This document shows positions 1-7,507 of a stretch of 64,000 nt of DNA, piece by piece; positions within the stretch are counted from its first letter, which is position 1; each line of letters starts with the position of its first letter. Location: positions 1 to 64,000 of the forward strand of contig NZ_JAIQDG010000024.1 of the NCBI RefSeq assembly GCF_020037125.1, written 5' to 3'. A program made the translations under genes and the position numbers. Origin of the DNA: Myxococcus sp. RHSTA-1-4 (lineage in GTDB: Bacteria > Myxococcota > Myxococcia > Myxococcales > Myxococcaceae). Below the pieces are notes generated by a model, which saw only the letters and a program-made list of their open reading frames with translations, ran no database searches and was not told where the DNA came from.

Positions 1-672
1 GAGAACGACAAGGACCAGCAGGTGCGTGGCTTCGAGGACCTGCTGGTGAAGAAGGACCGCAAGCGCACGGTGGAGGGAAACCATCGGCTTCGCGTGCAGA
101 TGGACGACGTCGGAGCGGTGGAGGGCCACCAGACGCTGCAGGTGCAGAAGAACCGCGACACCCGCACGCAGGGCAGCCACAACGAGGCGGTGGAGGGCAA
201 TCAGTCCATGACGGTGGGCAAGAACATCACCGTCGGCGTCACCCTGAGCGCCATGGAGAACGTGGGGGCCGCGAAGGCCACCACCATTGGCGGCGGCTAC
301 AGCATCAACGTGGCGCTGGCCTACAACGAGGCGACGGGTGGCCTTCGCTCGATGCAGGCAGGGGGCGCGCATTGGGCAGCAGTCGCTGGAACCCGCCAGG
401 AGTCAGTCGCGGAAGACGCGAGCATCAAGGTGGGCGGCAACTCGTGGATTGATGGCGATGGCTCGGCCTCCCTCATTATTGGCAAAGATCTCAAGGTCGA
501 GGTCGGTGCGAAGTCCTTCGAAGTTATTGACGGTGACGCCACCCTGATTGCGCGAGCCTTTGATTTGAAGGCCGACAAGCTCACCATTGCGGTAAATGGC
601 AAGGTGGCAATCCAGATTGAGAAATCAGGCAAGGTCCAGTTCTTTGGGAAGACCATTTCCTTGGTTGAGTAG
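1..672 (+). CDS. VgrG type VI secretion spike protein, C-terminal part (5' end outside window)
   Basis: The frame is open from base 1, so this is the 3' end of a longer gene; 223 codons are visible. The residues show the short periodic G-N-H / E-A-V-E-G-N pattern (for example EAVEGNQSMTVGKNITVGV) of the triple beta-helix stalk of VgrG/gp5 spike proteins. VgrG trimers tip the Hcp tube of the type VI secretion system and carry effectors into neighbouring cells. The protein ends shortly after the helix (FFGKTISLVE) and shows no toxin domain of its own, so cargo is probably supplied by separate proteins. The next gene starts about 60 bp downstream, the usual place for a VgrG-linked effector. The N-terminal gp27/gp44-like part is not in the window. 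Confidence 0.85.
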   Translation, partial: ENDKDQQVRGFEDLLVKKDRKRTVEGNHRLRVQMDDVGAVEGHQTLQVQKNRDTRTQGSHNEAVEGNQSMTVGKNITVGVTLSAMENVGAAKATTIGGGYSINVALAYNEATGGLRSMQAGGAHWAAVAGTRQESVAEDASIKVGGNSWIDGDGSASLIIGKDLKVEVGAKSFEVIDGDATLIARAFDLKADKLTIAVNGKVAIQIEKSGKVQFFGKTISLVE

Positions 673-734
673 CCGGGACGGTGTCGGCACGCAAACTGGC
701 ATGTCTCGCGGCCCACTCGGTTCAGGAGTCCTCC

Positions 735-1289
735 ATGGTCAAGCTGAAGGCGAACAAGGTGTTGAAGATACGGGGTGGCGGGGAACTGCCGTTCGCCAAG
801 CCAATCACTGAGGAAAAGTGCCCTGCAGGAGAACACGCCGAGCGCATCTACTTCCCTGAAATTGCTCCAGAAGAGGCTCATCCATTGAGGCGCGTGGAGA
901 AGATGAAGGAGGCAGGCAATGAACCGTTTGAAGTCGCCGCTGTCGAGCACAACATCAAGGCGGGACACATAACTCATGGTAGACAGATTTCGCGTGGCGT
1001 GACGCCTCGAGAGAAGGCTGCCGGGATGAAGGGGGATACCCACCATGTCCGGGCCGTGTGCATCAAATGTGGGGCCTCGCGAGAGCTTGATCATGCATCG
1101 AGCAAGACCAGCTCCACTGAATGCAAGAACCAGGACTCATCGTATGGCTCCGATCAGATGGTGAACAACAAGACTCTCCTGGAGAGAGGGTTCAATGTCT
1201 CCTACAAGGTGCCCGACGCGAAGCGTGGTGATAGGAGGTTGGACGTGTTGAAAGATGCTGGTTTTGAGATCGTTTTTGTCAAATTCTGA
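735..1289 (+). CDS. Putative VgrG-associated effector, unknown fold
   Basis: This encodes 184 residues. I chose ATG 735 because an AGGAG Shine-Dalgarno lies six bases upstream; a GTG at 681 would also be in frame. I recognise no named domain. Visible features are a CIKCG knuckle (C109, C112) with C130 further on, a His/Arg-rich centre (GHITHGRQ, GDTHHVR) and a C-terminal mixed alpha/beta segment ending DVLKDAGFEIVFVKF. There is no signal peptide or membrane segment. The gene is visibly AT-richer than its surroundings, as imported toxin genes often are. Its position directly after vgrG and before a gene of immunity-like size suggests a type VI effector, perhaps a metal-using nuclease. That role is inference from context. 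Confidence 0.5.
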   Translation: MVKLKANKVLKIRGGGELPFAKPITEEKCPAGEHAERIYFPEIAPEEAHPLRRVEKMKEAGNEPFEVAAVEHNIKAGHITHGRQISRGVTPREKAAGMKGDTHHVRAVCIKCGASRELDHASSKTSSTECKNQDSSYGSDQMVNNKTLLERGFNVSYKVPDAKRGDRRLDVLKDAGFEIVFVKF

Positions 1290-1313
1290 CGGACGCCTGA
1301 GGGTGGTGGCCAA

Positions 1314-2000
1314 GTGAGTACGCCGCGTTGGTTTCAAATGTCGCTCATGAATCAGCCTGTTGAGTGGATTCTTGAGAGGAGCCGACTGCTCCGAGAGACC
1401 CATCGTTTCAGACCGCGAGAGTTGTTCCGGCTGGTCAGAAATACAGATTCCGGCGAGCTTGAGTCCGAATGGGGGAGAAACCGGCAAGTCCAGAGCGAAG
1501 TGGAGGCGCTGGATGCTTCTCGCGATTGGGAGGGGTTCTCCGTTGCATATGACGTCCTGTCCATCCGAGCCGATATCTATCTCTACTTCTGGAGAGAGGA
1601 CGGAGGGACTTGCCTCGCTGTTGAGACCGATTCGCAGGTTCCGTATCTCGAATCTGGGGGAATGGCGGAAGGAGAGTGGCTTGAACGGTTCATGTGCAGC
1701 TACGTTGCGGCGTGCGGTGCCTCCGCATGTGCGCACGGGCGCGGTTGGTCAGCCACCTATAAGCCGCTGGAGCCACGTCAGCTCGTTTCGGAACTGCGCG
1801 ATGGCACGTTGTTCACACGCCCGTTGCCCGGGTTCTACATGCTGTCCGAGCAGTTCTTGAGCGTGGACACGGTCTCGGCATTGTTGCAGTCGCATGAAGC
1901 CAAACGTTCGGCGCAGTACTTCTTGATGCGATATTTCAAGGTGGCTGGCGGGTATCATGTCTTCTCGTCGGTTTGCCAGCGAAGTTGGTGGGAGGATTGA
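1314..2000 (+). CDS. Putative immunity protein for the upstream effector
   Basis: This encodes 228 residues from GTG 1314; an in-frame ATG at 1338 is an alternative start. The protein is soluble and acidic-aromatic, with many Trp, Tyr and Phe residues (DIYLYFWRED, YFLMRYFKVAGGYHVF) and no signal peptide or catalytic motif that I can name. It begins 24 bp after the putative effector stop on the same strand and shares its lower GC content. That is the classic layout of a toxin/immunity pair, in which the immunity protein binds the toxin in the cytoplasm of the producing cell. I do not recognise the family; the role is inferred from position only. Confidence 0.45.
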   Translation: MSTPRWFQMSLMNQPVEWILERSRLLRETHRFRPRELFRLVRNTDSGELESEWGRNRQVQSEVEALDASRDWEGFSVAYDVLSIRADIYLYFWREDGGTCLAVETDSQVPYLESGGMAEGEWLERFMCSYVAACGASACAHGRGWSATYKPLEPRQLVSELRDGTLFTRPLPGFYMLSEQFLSVDTVSALLQSHEAKRSAQYFLMRYFKVAGGYHVFSSVCQRSWWED

Positions 2001-2058
2001 ACGTCGACTGTAGTGTCCCCCTCACAGTCAAGACACGCTCGCCGGCGGAAATGGGCGG

Positions 2059-2262
2059 GTGAGAGCGGCGTGTCGGTGGGGTGCTGCTATGCGTCCTCCC
2101 GCAGGGGGTGGTGGCCTGGCGAGCTTCTCCGCCCGCACCTCAGCGGACGTGTTCCGGCTCGCGGACTGGCCCACCATCATCCTCGCCACCGAGCGCTTCG
2201 TCGAAACAGCCGGGCGCTTGAAGCTGGACGGAGTGGTGTTCCGCGAGCTGCCCCCACCCTGA
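2059..2262 (+). pseudogene. Orphan C-terminal fragment of an Imm11-like immunity protein
   Basis: From about base 2143 the frame reads ADVFRLADWPTIILATERF and then ends KLDGVVFRELPPP before a stop. This resembles the C-terminal strand-helix-strand of Imm11 (DUF1629) immunity proteins, in which a 'V/ISERF' helix is followed by 'GVxFxxL'. The same pattern closes the intact Imm11-like gene at 14709-15287. The bases before 2143 do not continue the domain, so only about 40 residues remain. It is best read as a relic of an earlier effector/immunity module behind this vgrG. Confidence 0.5.
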
Positions 2263-2333
2263 AGGAACTCCACGGTGCTGCAACCAACCTCTCCAGGGCA
2301 AGAGTCGTAGGGCTCAATCACGGCCGGCTTGCA

Positions 2334-3290
2334 TCACCGCACCGAGCGAAGCGCACGCGGAGAGCCACCGCCGAGCTTCTTCATCAACCGCCGAAGGGTG
2401 CCCGCATCCTGGTAGCCAACCTCCGCGGCGACGTCGTCGATGCTCAGGTGAGTCGACTGAAGCAGCGTCTGTGCGCGCCGCACCTTGACGCTGTGCACGA
2501 GCGCGATGGTGCTCCGGCCCGTCGCGCGCCGCACGTGGCGCGACAAGGTCCGCTCCGTCATGCCGAGCCGCGAGGCAAGCTCGGCGACACTCGGGGGATT
2601 CGGGAACCGCGCTTCAATCTCCGACGTGATGCGCGAAATCAACGCGTCTCCGTTCGCGAGCAACTCCGGCGCGATGAACTTCGCCTGCGCCTGCCTGCCA
2701 TCGAGCAAGAGCGTGCGCGCCAGGAGGTCCACCAGACGCGCACCGCACCGCTCCCGCAGAAGGTGCAGCATGAGGTCGGTCTGCGCGAAGGCCGCCCCGG
2801 CCGTGATGACGGGCCCATCCGCGCAGACCATCGCGTTCGTGTCGACGGTGCATCGCCCCTCCATCTCGGCGAGCAGGCCCCCGAGCCACCAGGTGGTGGT
2901 GGCCCGGCGGCTGGCCAGCACGCCCGCCTGCTGAAGAAGGAAGACGGCCGAGCACGAGGCGGCGACACGCCCCCCGCGCGAGACATGACGGGCAATCGCC
3001 TTCGTGAGCTTCATCGCGTCCGGCCGCGCGAGACGCGCGCGCACGGCGGCGGCGTGGGTCGTGCCAAGGCCCGGGATGACCCAGGTCGTCCGGTCCTCGC
3101 GAGCAACCACGCGCAGGCGCGACGTCTCGATGCCCACGCCCGAGGAGAGCGGGACATATCCGCCGTCGACCGAGCACACCTCGAAGCGCAGCGACTCCGC
3201 CCCCAGCGCGCGCGCTGCCCGGAGCATGTCGAGGGTCGCCGTGACGCCCGTCGCGAAAGCGCCATCCATGACGATGAGGGTGAAGGCCAT
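2334..3290 (-). CDS. GlxA-type AraC family transcriptional regulator (DJ-1/PfpI domain plus HTH)
   Basis: This encodes 318 residues from ATG 3290. Residues 1 to about 180 form a DJ-1/PfpI (class I glutamine amidotransferase-like) sensor domain that includes the nucleophile-elbow-like segment AASCSAVFLL. Residues from about 215 form the double helix-turn-helix of AraC/XylS regulators (SVAELASRLGMTERTLSRHV, then STHLSIDDVAAEVGYQDAG). Such proteins act in the cytoplasm as ligand- or redox-responsive activators. The gene is divergent from a dienelactone hydrolase gene with 90 bp between start codons, so it probably controls that gene and itself. A longer upstream start is possible but would add residues unlike the family N-terminus. 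Confidence 0.9.
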   Translation of the reverse strand: MAFTLIVMDGAFATGVTATLDMLRAARALGAESLRFEVCSVDGGYVPLSSGVGIETSRLRVVAREDRTTWVIPGLGTTHAAAVRARLARPDAMKLTKAIARHVSRGGRVAASCSAVFLLQQAGVLASRRATTTWWLGGLLAEMEGRCTVDTNAMVCADGPVITAGAAFAQTDLMLHLLRERCGARLVDLLARTLLLDGRQAQAKFIAPELLANGDALISRITSEIEARFPNPPSVAELASRLGMTERTLSRHVRRATGRSTIALVHSVKVRRAQTLLQSTHLSIDDVAAEVGYQDAGTLRRLMKKLGGGSPRALRSVR

Positions 3291-3353
3291 GGTGTCCGAA
3301 TCTGCCTGAATAATGTCTTTTCCGACACTGGCGTCCACGCGCGGGCCGATGGT

Positions 3354-3371
3354 CTTTTGGTGGCCCAAAAG
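3354..3371. promoter_or_regulatory. Inverted repeat CTTTTGG-N4-CCAAAAG in the divergent promoter region
   Basis: A perfect 7-bp inverted repeat with a 4-bp spacer lies just before the hydrolase start at 3381, and its right arm overlaps the AAAAGGAG Shine-Dalgarno. It is a conspicuous AT-containing palindrome in GC-rich DNA between the divergent regulator and hydrolase genes. It could be an operator or an mRNA hairpin masking the ribosome site. Confidence 0.35.
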
Positions 3372-3380
3372 GAGCCAACC

Positions 3381-4226
3381 ATGACGACCCAAACCCACAC
3401 GGCCCCGCGCAATCTCGAAGAGGACGACCCGCTCGAGGATTTTCAGCACCGCGACCTCACCCTGCTGGGTGAGACGCGAAAGGTCTACACGGCCGGCTCA
3501 GGCCCCGCGGTCATCGTGATGGCCGAGATGCCGGGCATCAGTCCGCGCGTCGCGCGCTTTGCCCGCTGGGTGCGGGATGCCGGTTTCACCGCGTGGATGC
3601 CGAGCCTCTTCGGCCGCGACGGCGCCGTGCCCACCGCGAAAGAAGGGCGGGCCGTCTTCCAGCGCGCGTGCATCAGCAAGGAGTTCCGGGCATTCGCCGC
3701 GAATGAGTCGAGCCCCATCACAATCTGGCTGCGGGCGCTCGCCGCGCACGCGCACGCGGAGTGCGGCGGCCCGGGCGTGGGAGCGATTGGCATGTGCTTC
3801 ACCGGCAACTTCGCGCTGTCGATGATGCTGGAGAAGTCGGTGCTCGCTCCGGTGCTGTCACAACCATCGCTGCCGCTCGACGAGCCCGCGGGCCTGGACA
3901 TCACCTCCGAGGAACTCGCGCGCGTGCGGCAGCGACTGGAGACCGAGGACCTGACCGTCCTCGCCTATCGCTTCGAAGGTGATGCCTTCTGTCGCGCGGA
4001 ACGCTTCGCCGCCTACCAGCGAGCGCTCGGCGACCGCTTCCTCCCGCGCGTGCTACCCGACAGCGCCGCTGGCCCGAAGACCGAGCGCCCCGACGACTTC
4101 TTCCGCCAGTACGTCCCAACGCCGCACAGCGTCCTGACCGTCCATCTCGTCGACCGGGAGGGCGAGCCCACCGCCGCCGCGAGAGACGAAGTCCTGGCGT
4201 TCTTCCGGCGGCGGCTCCTGACGTAG
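3381..4226 (+). CDS. Dienelactone hydrolase family protein
   Basis: This encodes 281 residues from ATG 3381, preceded by AAGGAG. The alpha/beta-hydrolase elbow reads GMCFTG, with Cys as nucleophile as in dienelactone hydrolases. The first strand/loop (VIVMAEMPGISPRVARFARW) matches the family, in which a Glu near the N-terminus helps activate the Cys. A C-terminal HxxD-like segment (TPHSVLTVHLVD) would supply the His, though its exact catalytic residue is unclear. The enzyme should be cytoplasmic and hydrolyse lactone or ester bonds. The divergent AraC/GlxA regulator suggests substrate-induced expression. The true substrate cannot be told from sequence. Confidence 0.85.
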   Translation: MTTQTHTAPRNLEEDDPLEDFQHRDLTLLGETRKVYTAGSGPAVIVMAEMPGISPRVARFARWVRDAGFTAWMPSLFGRDGAVPTAKEGRAVFQRACISKEFRAFAANESSPITIWLRALAAHAHAECGGPGVGAIGMCFTGNFALSMMLEKSVLAPVLSQPSLPLDEPAGLDITSEELARVRQRLETEDLTVLAYRFEGDAFCRAERFAAYQRALGDRFLPRVLPDSAAGPKTERPDDFFRQYVPTPHSVLTVHLVDREGEPTAAARDEVLAFFRRRLLT

Positions 4227-4377
4227 CACCTGCTCCCGTATGATGGAGCCCACTCCCACGGGTTGGAGGCGGCGCGAGGCGGGCCGGTTCCCGCCCGGGG
4301 CCGTGGTGCGCACGGAACCGCCGGCACTGAGGCGGGAACCCATGGTAGAGCAGCCGCTCCCTTGAGCGAGGTCCTGA

Positions 4378-5055
4378 ATGCGCTGGAGTGCAAGTCTTCT
4401 GTTCTGGTGGATGCTGGCCCTGCCGTTGAGTGCCGGAGCTGTCGAGCTCACGGCTCCGGAGCGGCTCGACGTCACCCCGGGGCTCCCGGAGGAGTGGGTC
4501 CTCGCGGAGCTTGTCCGCAGACAGCCGCAGCTGCTGAACTGCGTGCGCGACGACGTCCCGGAGGTCCCCTACCTGGATGACCGCGTCCTCATTGCCTTCA
4601 CCATCAATGAGAGGGGCGAGGTACGGCGGGCAGCGCGGGAGTCCCCGAGAATCGTGGGGACGTTCATCGACAGGCACTGCGCCGACGAAATCATCGAGGC
4701 GTGGCGCTTCGTGCCCCTGGTGGGAGTGGAGGAGGTCCGCGTCTCCGCCGTGTTCCGGGTGCGCACCACCCCCCAGGAGCGGAAGGCCTCACGCGACAGA
4801 ATCGCGGAGGAGCTCCAGTCGTACTGCCAGTCCTTCCAGCGGGCTGTCCGCGCGAAGAAGCGCGACCCGCTCCAGGCGGCCCTGCGGGAGGTCATGAACG
4901 AGCGTCAGGGCCGGCTCTCCCGCACAAGCGAGATGTGGATGAATGCGGCCCTGAACGTGAACCCGGTCGACCAGGGAACCATCATCCTCAACGCCTTCAA
5001 GGAGCTGGGTGCGGAGTGCCCGCAGTTCGAAGCCCATGGCCGCCAGTCTCCTTGA
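4378..5055 (+). CDS. Secreted protein with AgmX/PglI (TonB-C-like) domain
   Basis: This encodes 225 residues. A signal peptide occupies about residues 1-21 (SLLFWWMLALPLSAGAVEL). Residues from about 60 to 125 (VLIAFTINERGEVRRAAR, HCADEIIEAWRFVPL, VRVSAVFRV) match the strand pattern of the AgmX/PglI or TonB C-terminal fold, which in myxobacteria occurs in envelope proteins linked to gliding and TonB-like energy transfer. The remainder is helical with no named domain. Its stop lies three bases from the convergent di-haem gene. A periplasmic protein-interaction role is inferred. Confidence 0.6.
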   Translation: MRWSASLLFWWMLALPLSAGAVELTAPERLDVTPGLPEEWVLAELVRRQPQLLNCVRDDVPEVPYLDDRVLIAFTINERGEVRRAARESPRIVGTFIDRHCADEIIEAWRFVPLVGVEEVRVSAVFRVRTTPQERKASRDRIAEELQSYCQSFQRAVRAKKRDPLQAALREVMNERQGRLSRTSEMWMNAALNVNPVDQGTIILNAFKELGAECPQFEAHGRQSP

Positions 5056-5057
5056 GC

Positions 5058-6191
5058 TCACTCCCACGGATTGGAGAAGCGCGGGTCCTGGATGAACTCC
5101 GTATCCGTGAGGCTCTCCAGGAAGGCAATCAGGTCGGCCCGTTCTTCCGAGGTCAGCGTGAATGGCCGAACCAGCGGGTCCTTGTTCGGGTTCGCGCGCC
5201 CATCACCGGCGAACGGGCCTTCCGTCACGTTCCGCCCACCCGCCGTGTAGTGGTCGATGACCTCCTCCAGCGTGGCGATGCTGCCGTCGTGCATGTACGG
5301 CGCCGTCAGCGCCACGTTGCGCAGCGGCGGCGCGCGGAAGCGTCCCTGGTCGAACGTCTTCCGGGTGAACTCGAACAGGCCCGGGTTGTCCGGCGGGTAC
5401 GCCCCATTGCCATCCACGTTGTACAGGCCCGTGTTGAAGAACTGCCTCTCCGGCAGCCGCGAGTCCTTCGCGCGGAACGAGTTGGTCAGGTGCGGCCCAC
5501 TGTGACAGTGGTAGCACTCCGCCCGCTCCCCGAAGAACAGCTCCATGCCCCGCTTCGCCGAGGGTGACATCGCCGTGTTGTCCCCTTGCAGGTACCTGTC
5601 ATACGGCGAGCTCCCCGACAGCAGCGTGCGCTGGAAGGACGCCAGCGCCTTGACGATGGACTCCCGCCCCACCGGCTCGGCCTCCCCGGGGAACGCCGCG
5701 CTGAACAGCTCCGGATAGCGGGAGTCCTCCCGCAGCCGCTGGAGCACCTCCTCCAGCCGTGGCGCCAGCCCCAGCTCCGTGGGCACCTCGTTGAACAGCG
5801 GCACCAGCGCCTGCGCCTCCAGCGTCTCCAGCACCGGGTTGGCCCAGGTGTACGTGGACAGGTACGCCACGTTGGCCAGCCCCGGCGCGTTGCGCGCGAC
5901 ATGGTCCCCCGTGGAGCCCACCGGCGTGGCCCGGCCATCCGTGAACGCACGCTCCTGCTCGTGACAGCTCGCGCAGGACTGGGTGCCGTTGCCGGACAGG
6001 CGCACGTCGTAGAAGAGGTGGCGGCCCAGCTCCACCTTCGCCTCGGACATGGGGTTGTCCTCGGGGACGAAGGGCTCGGGGAAGCCCGCCGGCAGCTTCC
6101 AGTCATACGCGGGCGCGGCCGGCGGGTCCTCTCCGCAGCCCACCGCCAACAGCGCGCACAGCACCGCGCTCACCTTCCATGCACGAGACAT
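5058..6191 (-). CDS. MbnH-type di-haem enzyme (metallo-mystery pair, MXAN_0977 family)
   Basis: This encodes 377 residues from ATG 6191. The lipobox (LLAVGCG, Cys19) marks an exported lipoprotein. There are two c-type haem motifs, CASCH (73-77) and CYHCH (226-230), in the layout of bacterial di-haem cytochrome c peroxidase/MauG proteins. Close coupling to the MbnP-like gene upstream identifies the 'metallo-mystery pair' subgroup. In characterised members the di-haem protein reaches a bis-Fe(IV) state and oxidises a Trp of its MbnP partner to kynurenine, creating a copper site. The gene is third in an operon, starting 13 bp after the small CXXCH gene. Plain cytochrome c peroxidase is the alternative reading. 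Confidence 0.85.
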   Translation of the reverse strand: MSRAWKVSAVLCALLAVGCGEDPPAAPAYDWKLPAGFPEPFVPEDNPMSEAKVELGRHLFYDVRLSGNGTQSCASCHEQERAFTDGRATPVGSTGDHVARNAPGLANVAYLSTYTWANPVLETLEAQALVPLFNEVPTELGLAPRLEEVLQRLREDSRYPELFSAAFPGEAEPVGRESIVKALASFQRTLLSGSSPYDRYLQGDNTAMSPSAKRGMELFFGERAECYHCHSGPHLTNSFRAKDSRLPERQFFNTGLYNVDGNGAYPPDNPGLFEFTRKTFDQGRFRAPPLRNVALTAPYMHDGSIATLEEVIDHYTAGGRNVTEGPFAGDGRANPNKDPLVRPFTLTSEERADLIAFLESLTDTEFIQDPRFSNPWE

Positions 6192-6204
6192 CACGGCCGC
6201 TCCA

Positions 6205-6333
6205 TCAGTCGAGGTCGACGGGGTTACGCCCCACGTGACAGACGTCGCAGGCGCCCGACATCGTGGGGAACGGCATGAAGCTCTCGGACGCGGTCGCCCG
6301 GAAGGCGGGGGCGCGCAGGGAGGACTGGAACAT
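6205..6333 (-). CDS. 42-residue protein with one CXXCH haem-binding motif
   Basis: A short gene fits exactly between the MbnP-like and MbnH-like genes: ATG at 6333, TGA at 6205-6207. It has a CGGAGG Shine-Dalgarno seven bases before the start, overlaps neither neighbour, and leaves 15 bp upstream and 13 bp downstream. The protein contains SFMPFPTMSGACDVCHVGRN, so a single CDVCH motif lies near the C-terminus. No signal peptide is visible, which is odd because haem c attachment happens outside the cytoplasmic membrane. It may be a coupled leader, a fragment of an ancestral cytochrome or a real accessory peptide. I know of no described family. Confidence 0.5.
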   Translation of the reverse strand: MFQSSLRAPAFRATASESFMPFPTMSGACDVCHVGRNPVDLD

Positions 6334-6348
6334 GGACGGGCCTCCGGC

Positions 6349-7197
6349 TCAGCGGACGCGGAAGAAGGTGCTGGGCGGCGCGATGGAGCTGCCATCCACC
6401 GCCAGGCCGAGCTGCTCGAAGAAGCCCGGGCACTCCGGGTCCGCCGCCGAGGACATGCAGCCGGCCGTCGAGTCCGTCGTCCCGTTCGCGACGCGGTCCA
6501 CGTCCAGCTCCGAGTAGAGGCCCGCCGCGTCCAGCACCACCTGGTTGCGCTCCGGGTCGAAGCCCGTCAGCGCCACGGTGACCTGGTTCTCCGCGGCGCA
6601 GGTGAAGCCCTCCGCCACCGAGCCCTTGCACCCGGACGCGCCCAGGTGGAAGAAGAAGCTCTCATTCGTCCGCGAGCGCACGTCCAGGCGCAGGAACTTG
6701 TAGCCGCCCTGCCAGCTCCACCACATGCCCGGCGCATTGAGCGGAGCGGGCGCGGTGGCACCGTCCAGGTGGTTCATCTCCGCCGGCACGCCGACCTTGA
6801 ACTCCAGGCCCGTGTAGTCGTCGTGCTCGGGCGCGGTGCCCACCACCTCCATGCGCACCTGGGGGCTGCCGGTGTCACACGTGCCGGTGCCGTCCTCGAA
6901 GTCCAGCAGGGCCACGCCCTCGCGCTGCCACGTGCCGTCCTGCTCCAGCGCCAGCGCGTGCCGCTCTCCATTCGCCCGCACCAGCGTGACGCCGTGCACG
7001 TAGAGCTTGAAGTCCAGCAGCTCGATGACGCTGCGCGAGGTGCCGATGTCCGTGTAGCTCGTGCCACACGTCAGGGCCTGCTCGCGCACCTGCGGGCTGA
7101 AGCGAACCGTATAGGTCTTCTCACTTTCGCCACATCCCTGCATCAGCAACAGGGAAGGCAGCAGCCACCAGCGCGCGGACTTCAAGACGGCATTCAT
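6349..7197 (-). CDS. MbnP-like copper protein (metallo-mystery pair four-Cys protein)
   Basis: This encodes 282 residues from ATG 7197, with a lipoprotein signal (LLLMQGCGES, Cys22). The family hallmarks are visible: an early beta strand with Cys (ALTCGTSYTDIG), the segment IELLDFKLYVHGVTLV, a central aromatic motif MWWSWQGGYKFLRLDV, and Cys pairs (GCKGS, FTCAAE, GCMSS, PECPG). In studied homologues a Trp of the aromatic region is converted to kynurenine by the di-haem partner and binds copper. It is the first gene of a three-gene operon with a small CXXCH gene and the MbnH-type enzyme. It acts in the periplasm or at the outer membrane. Regulation, possibly by copper, is inferred. Confidence 0.85.
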   Translation of the reverse strand: MNAVLKSARWWLLPSLLLMQGCGESEKTYTVRFSPQVREQALTCGTSYTDIGTSRSVIELLDFKLYVHGVTLVRANGERHALALEQDGTWQREGVALLDFEDGTGTCDTGSPQVRMEVVGTAPEHDDYTGLEFKVGVPAEMNHLDGATAPAPLNAPGMWWSWQGGYKFLRLDVRSRTNESFFFHLGASGCKGSVAEGFTCAAENQVTVALTGFDPERNQVVLDAAGLYSELDVDRVANGTTDSTAGCMSSAADPECPGFFEQLGLAVDGSSIAPPSTFFRVR

Positions 7198-7507
7198 CAA
7201 ACGACCTCCAAGAGGGTGGGCGGGGGCCACCCCGACGGCACGGATGGGTAGCAGAGGCGGGCCGGCCGGCCGCTGCGGCAAGTTGTCGCGGCACCGGGAG
7301 CGCAGTGCACCGTCAGGCAGGACGCTCCCCTCCCGCCCGCGGCAGGACATTCCCTCGGCGCCGGTCCGGTAACGCGGTGGCGTTCAGGACATATCGCCGC
7401 GCGCGCCCGGCCGGCGTGCGGCGGGAAACGCCGTCCCACCCCACGGTGCGCTGGTCCGCATGAGGCCCCGGGCCTACCCATCCCTTTCTCACGCGCGGAG
7501 AGTTCTC
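7198..7507. promoter_or_regulatory. Divergent intergenic region between MbnP-like operon and one-haem gene
   Basis: These 310 bp separate two divergently transcribed, probably functionally linked transcription units and should hold both promoters. I see GC-rich palindromic stretches such as GCCGGCCGGC near 7262 but no convincing -35/-10 pair or metal-regulator box. Confidence 0.4.

Noticed and set aside
2013-3380. Possible long N-terminal extension of the dienelactone hydrolase
   Set aside because: The residues are antisense to the AraC/GlxA regulator and unlike the family; ATG 3381 has a proper ribosome site.
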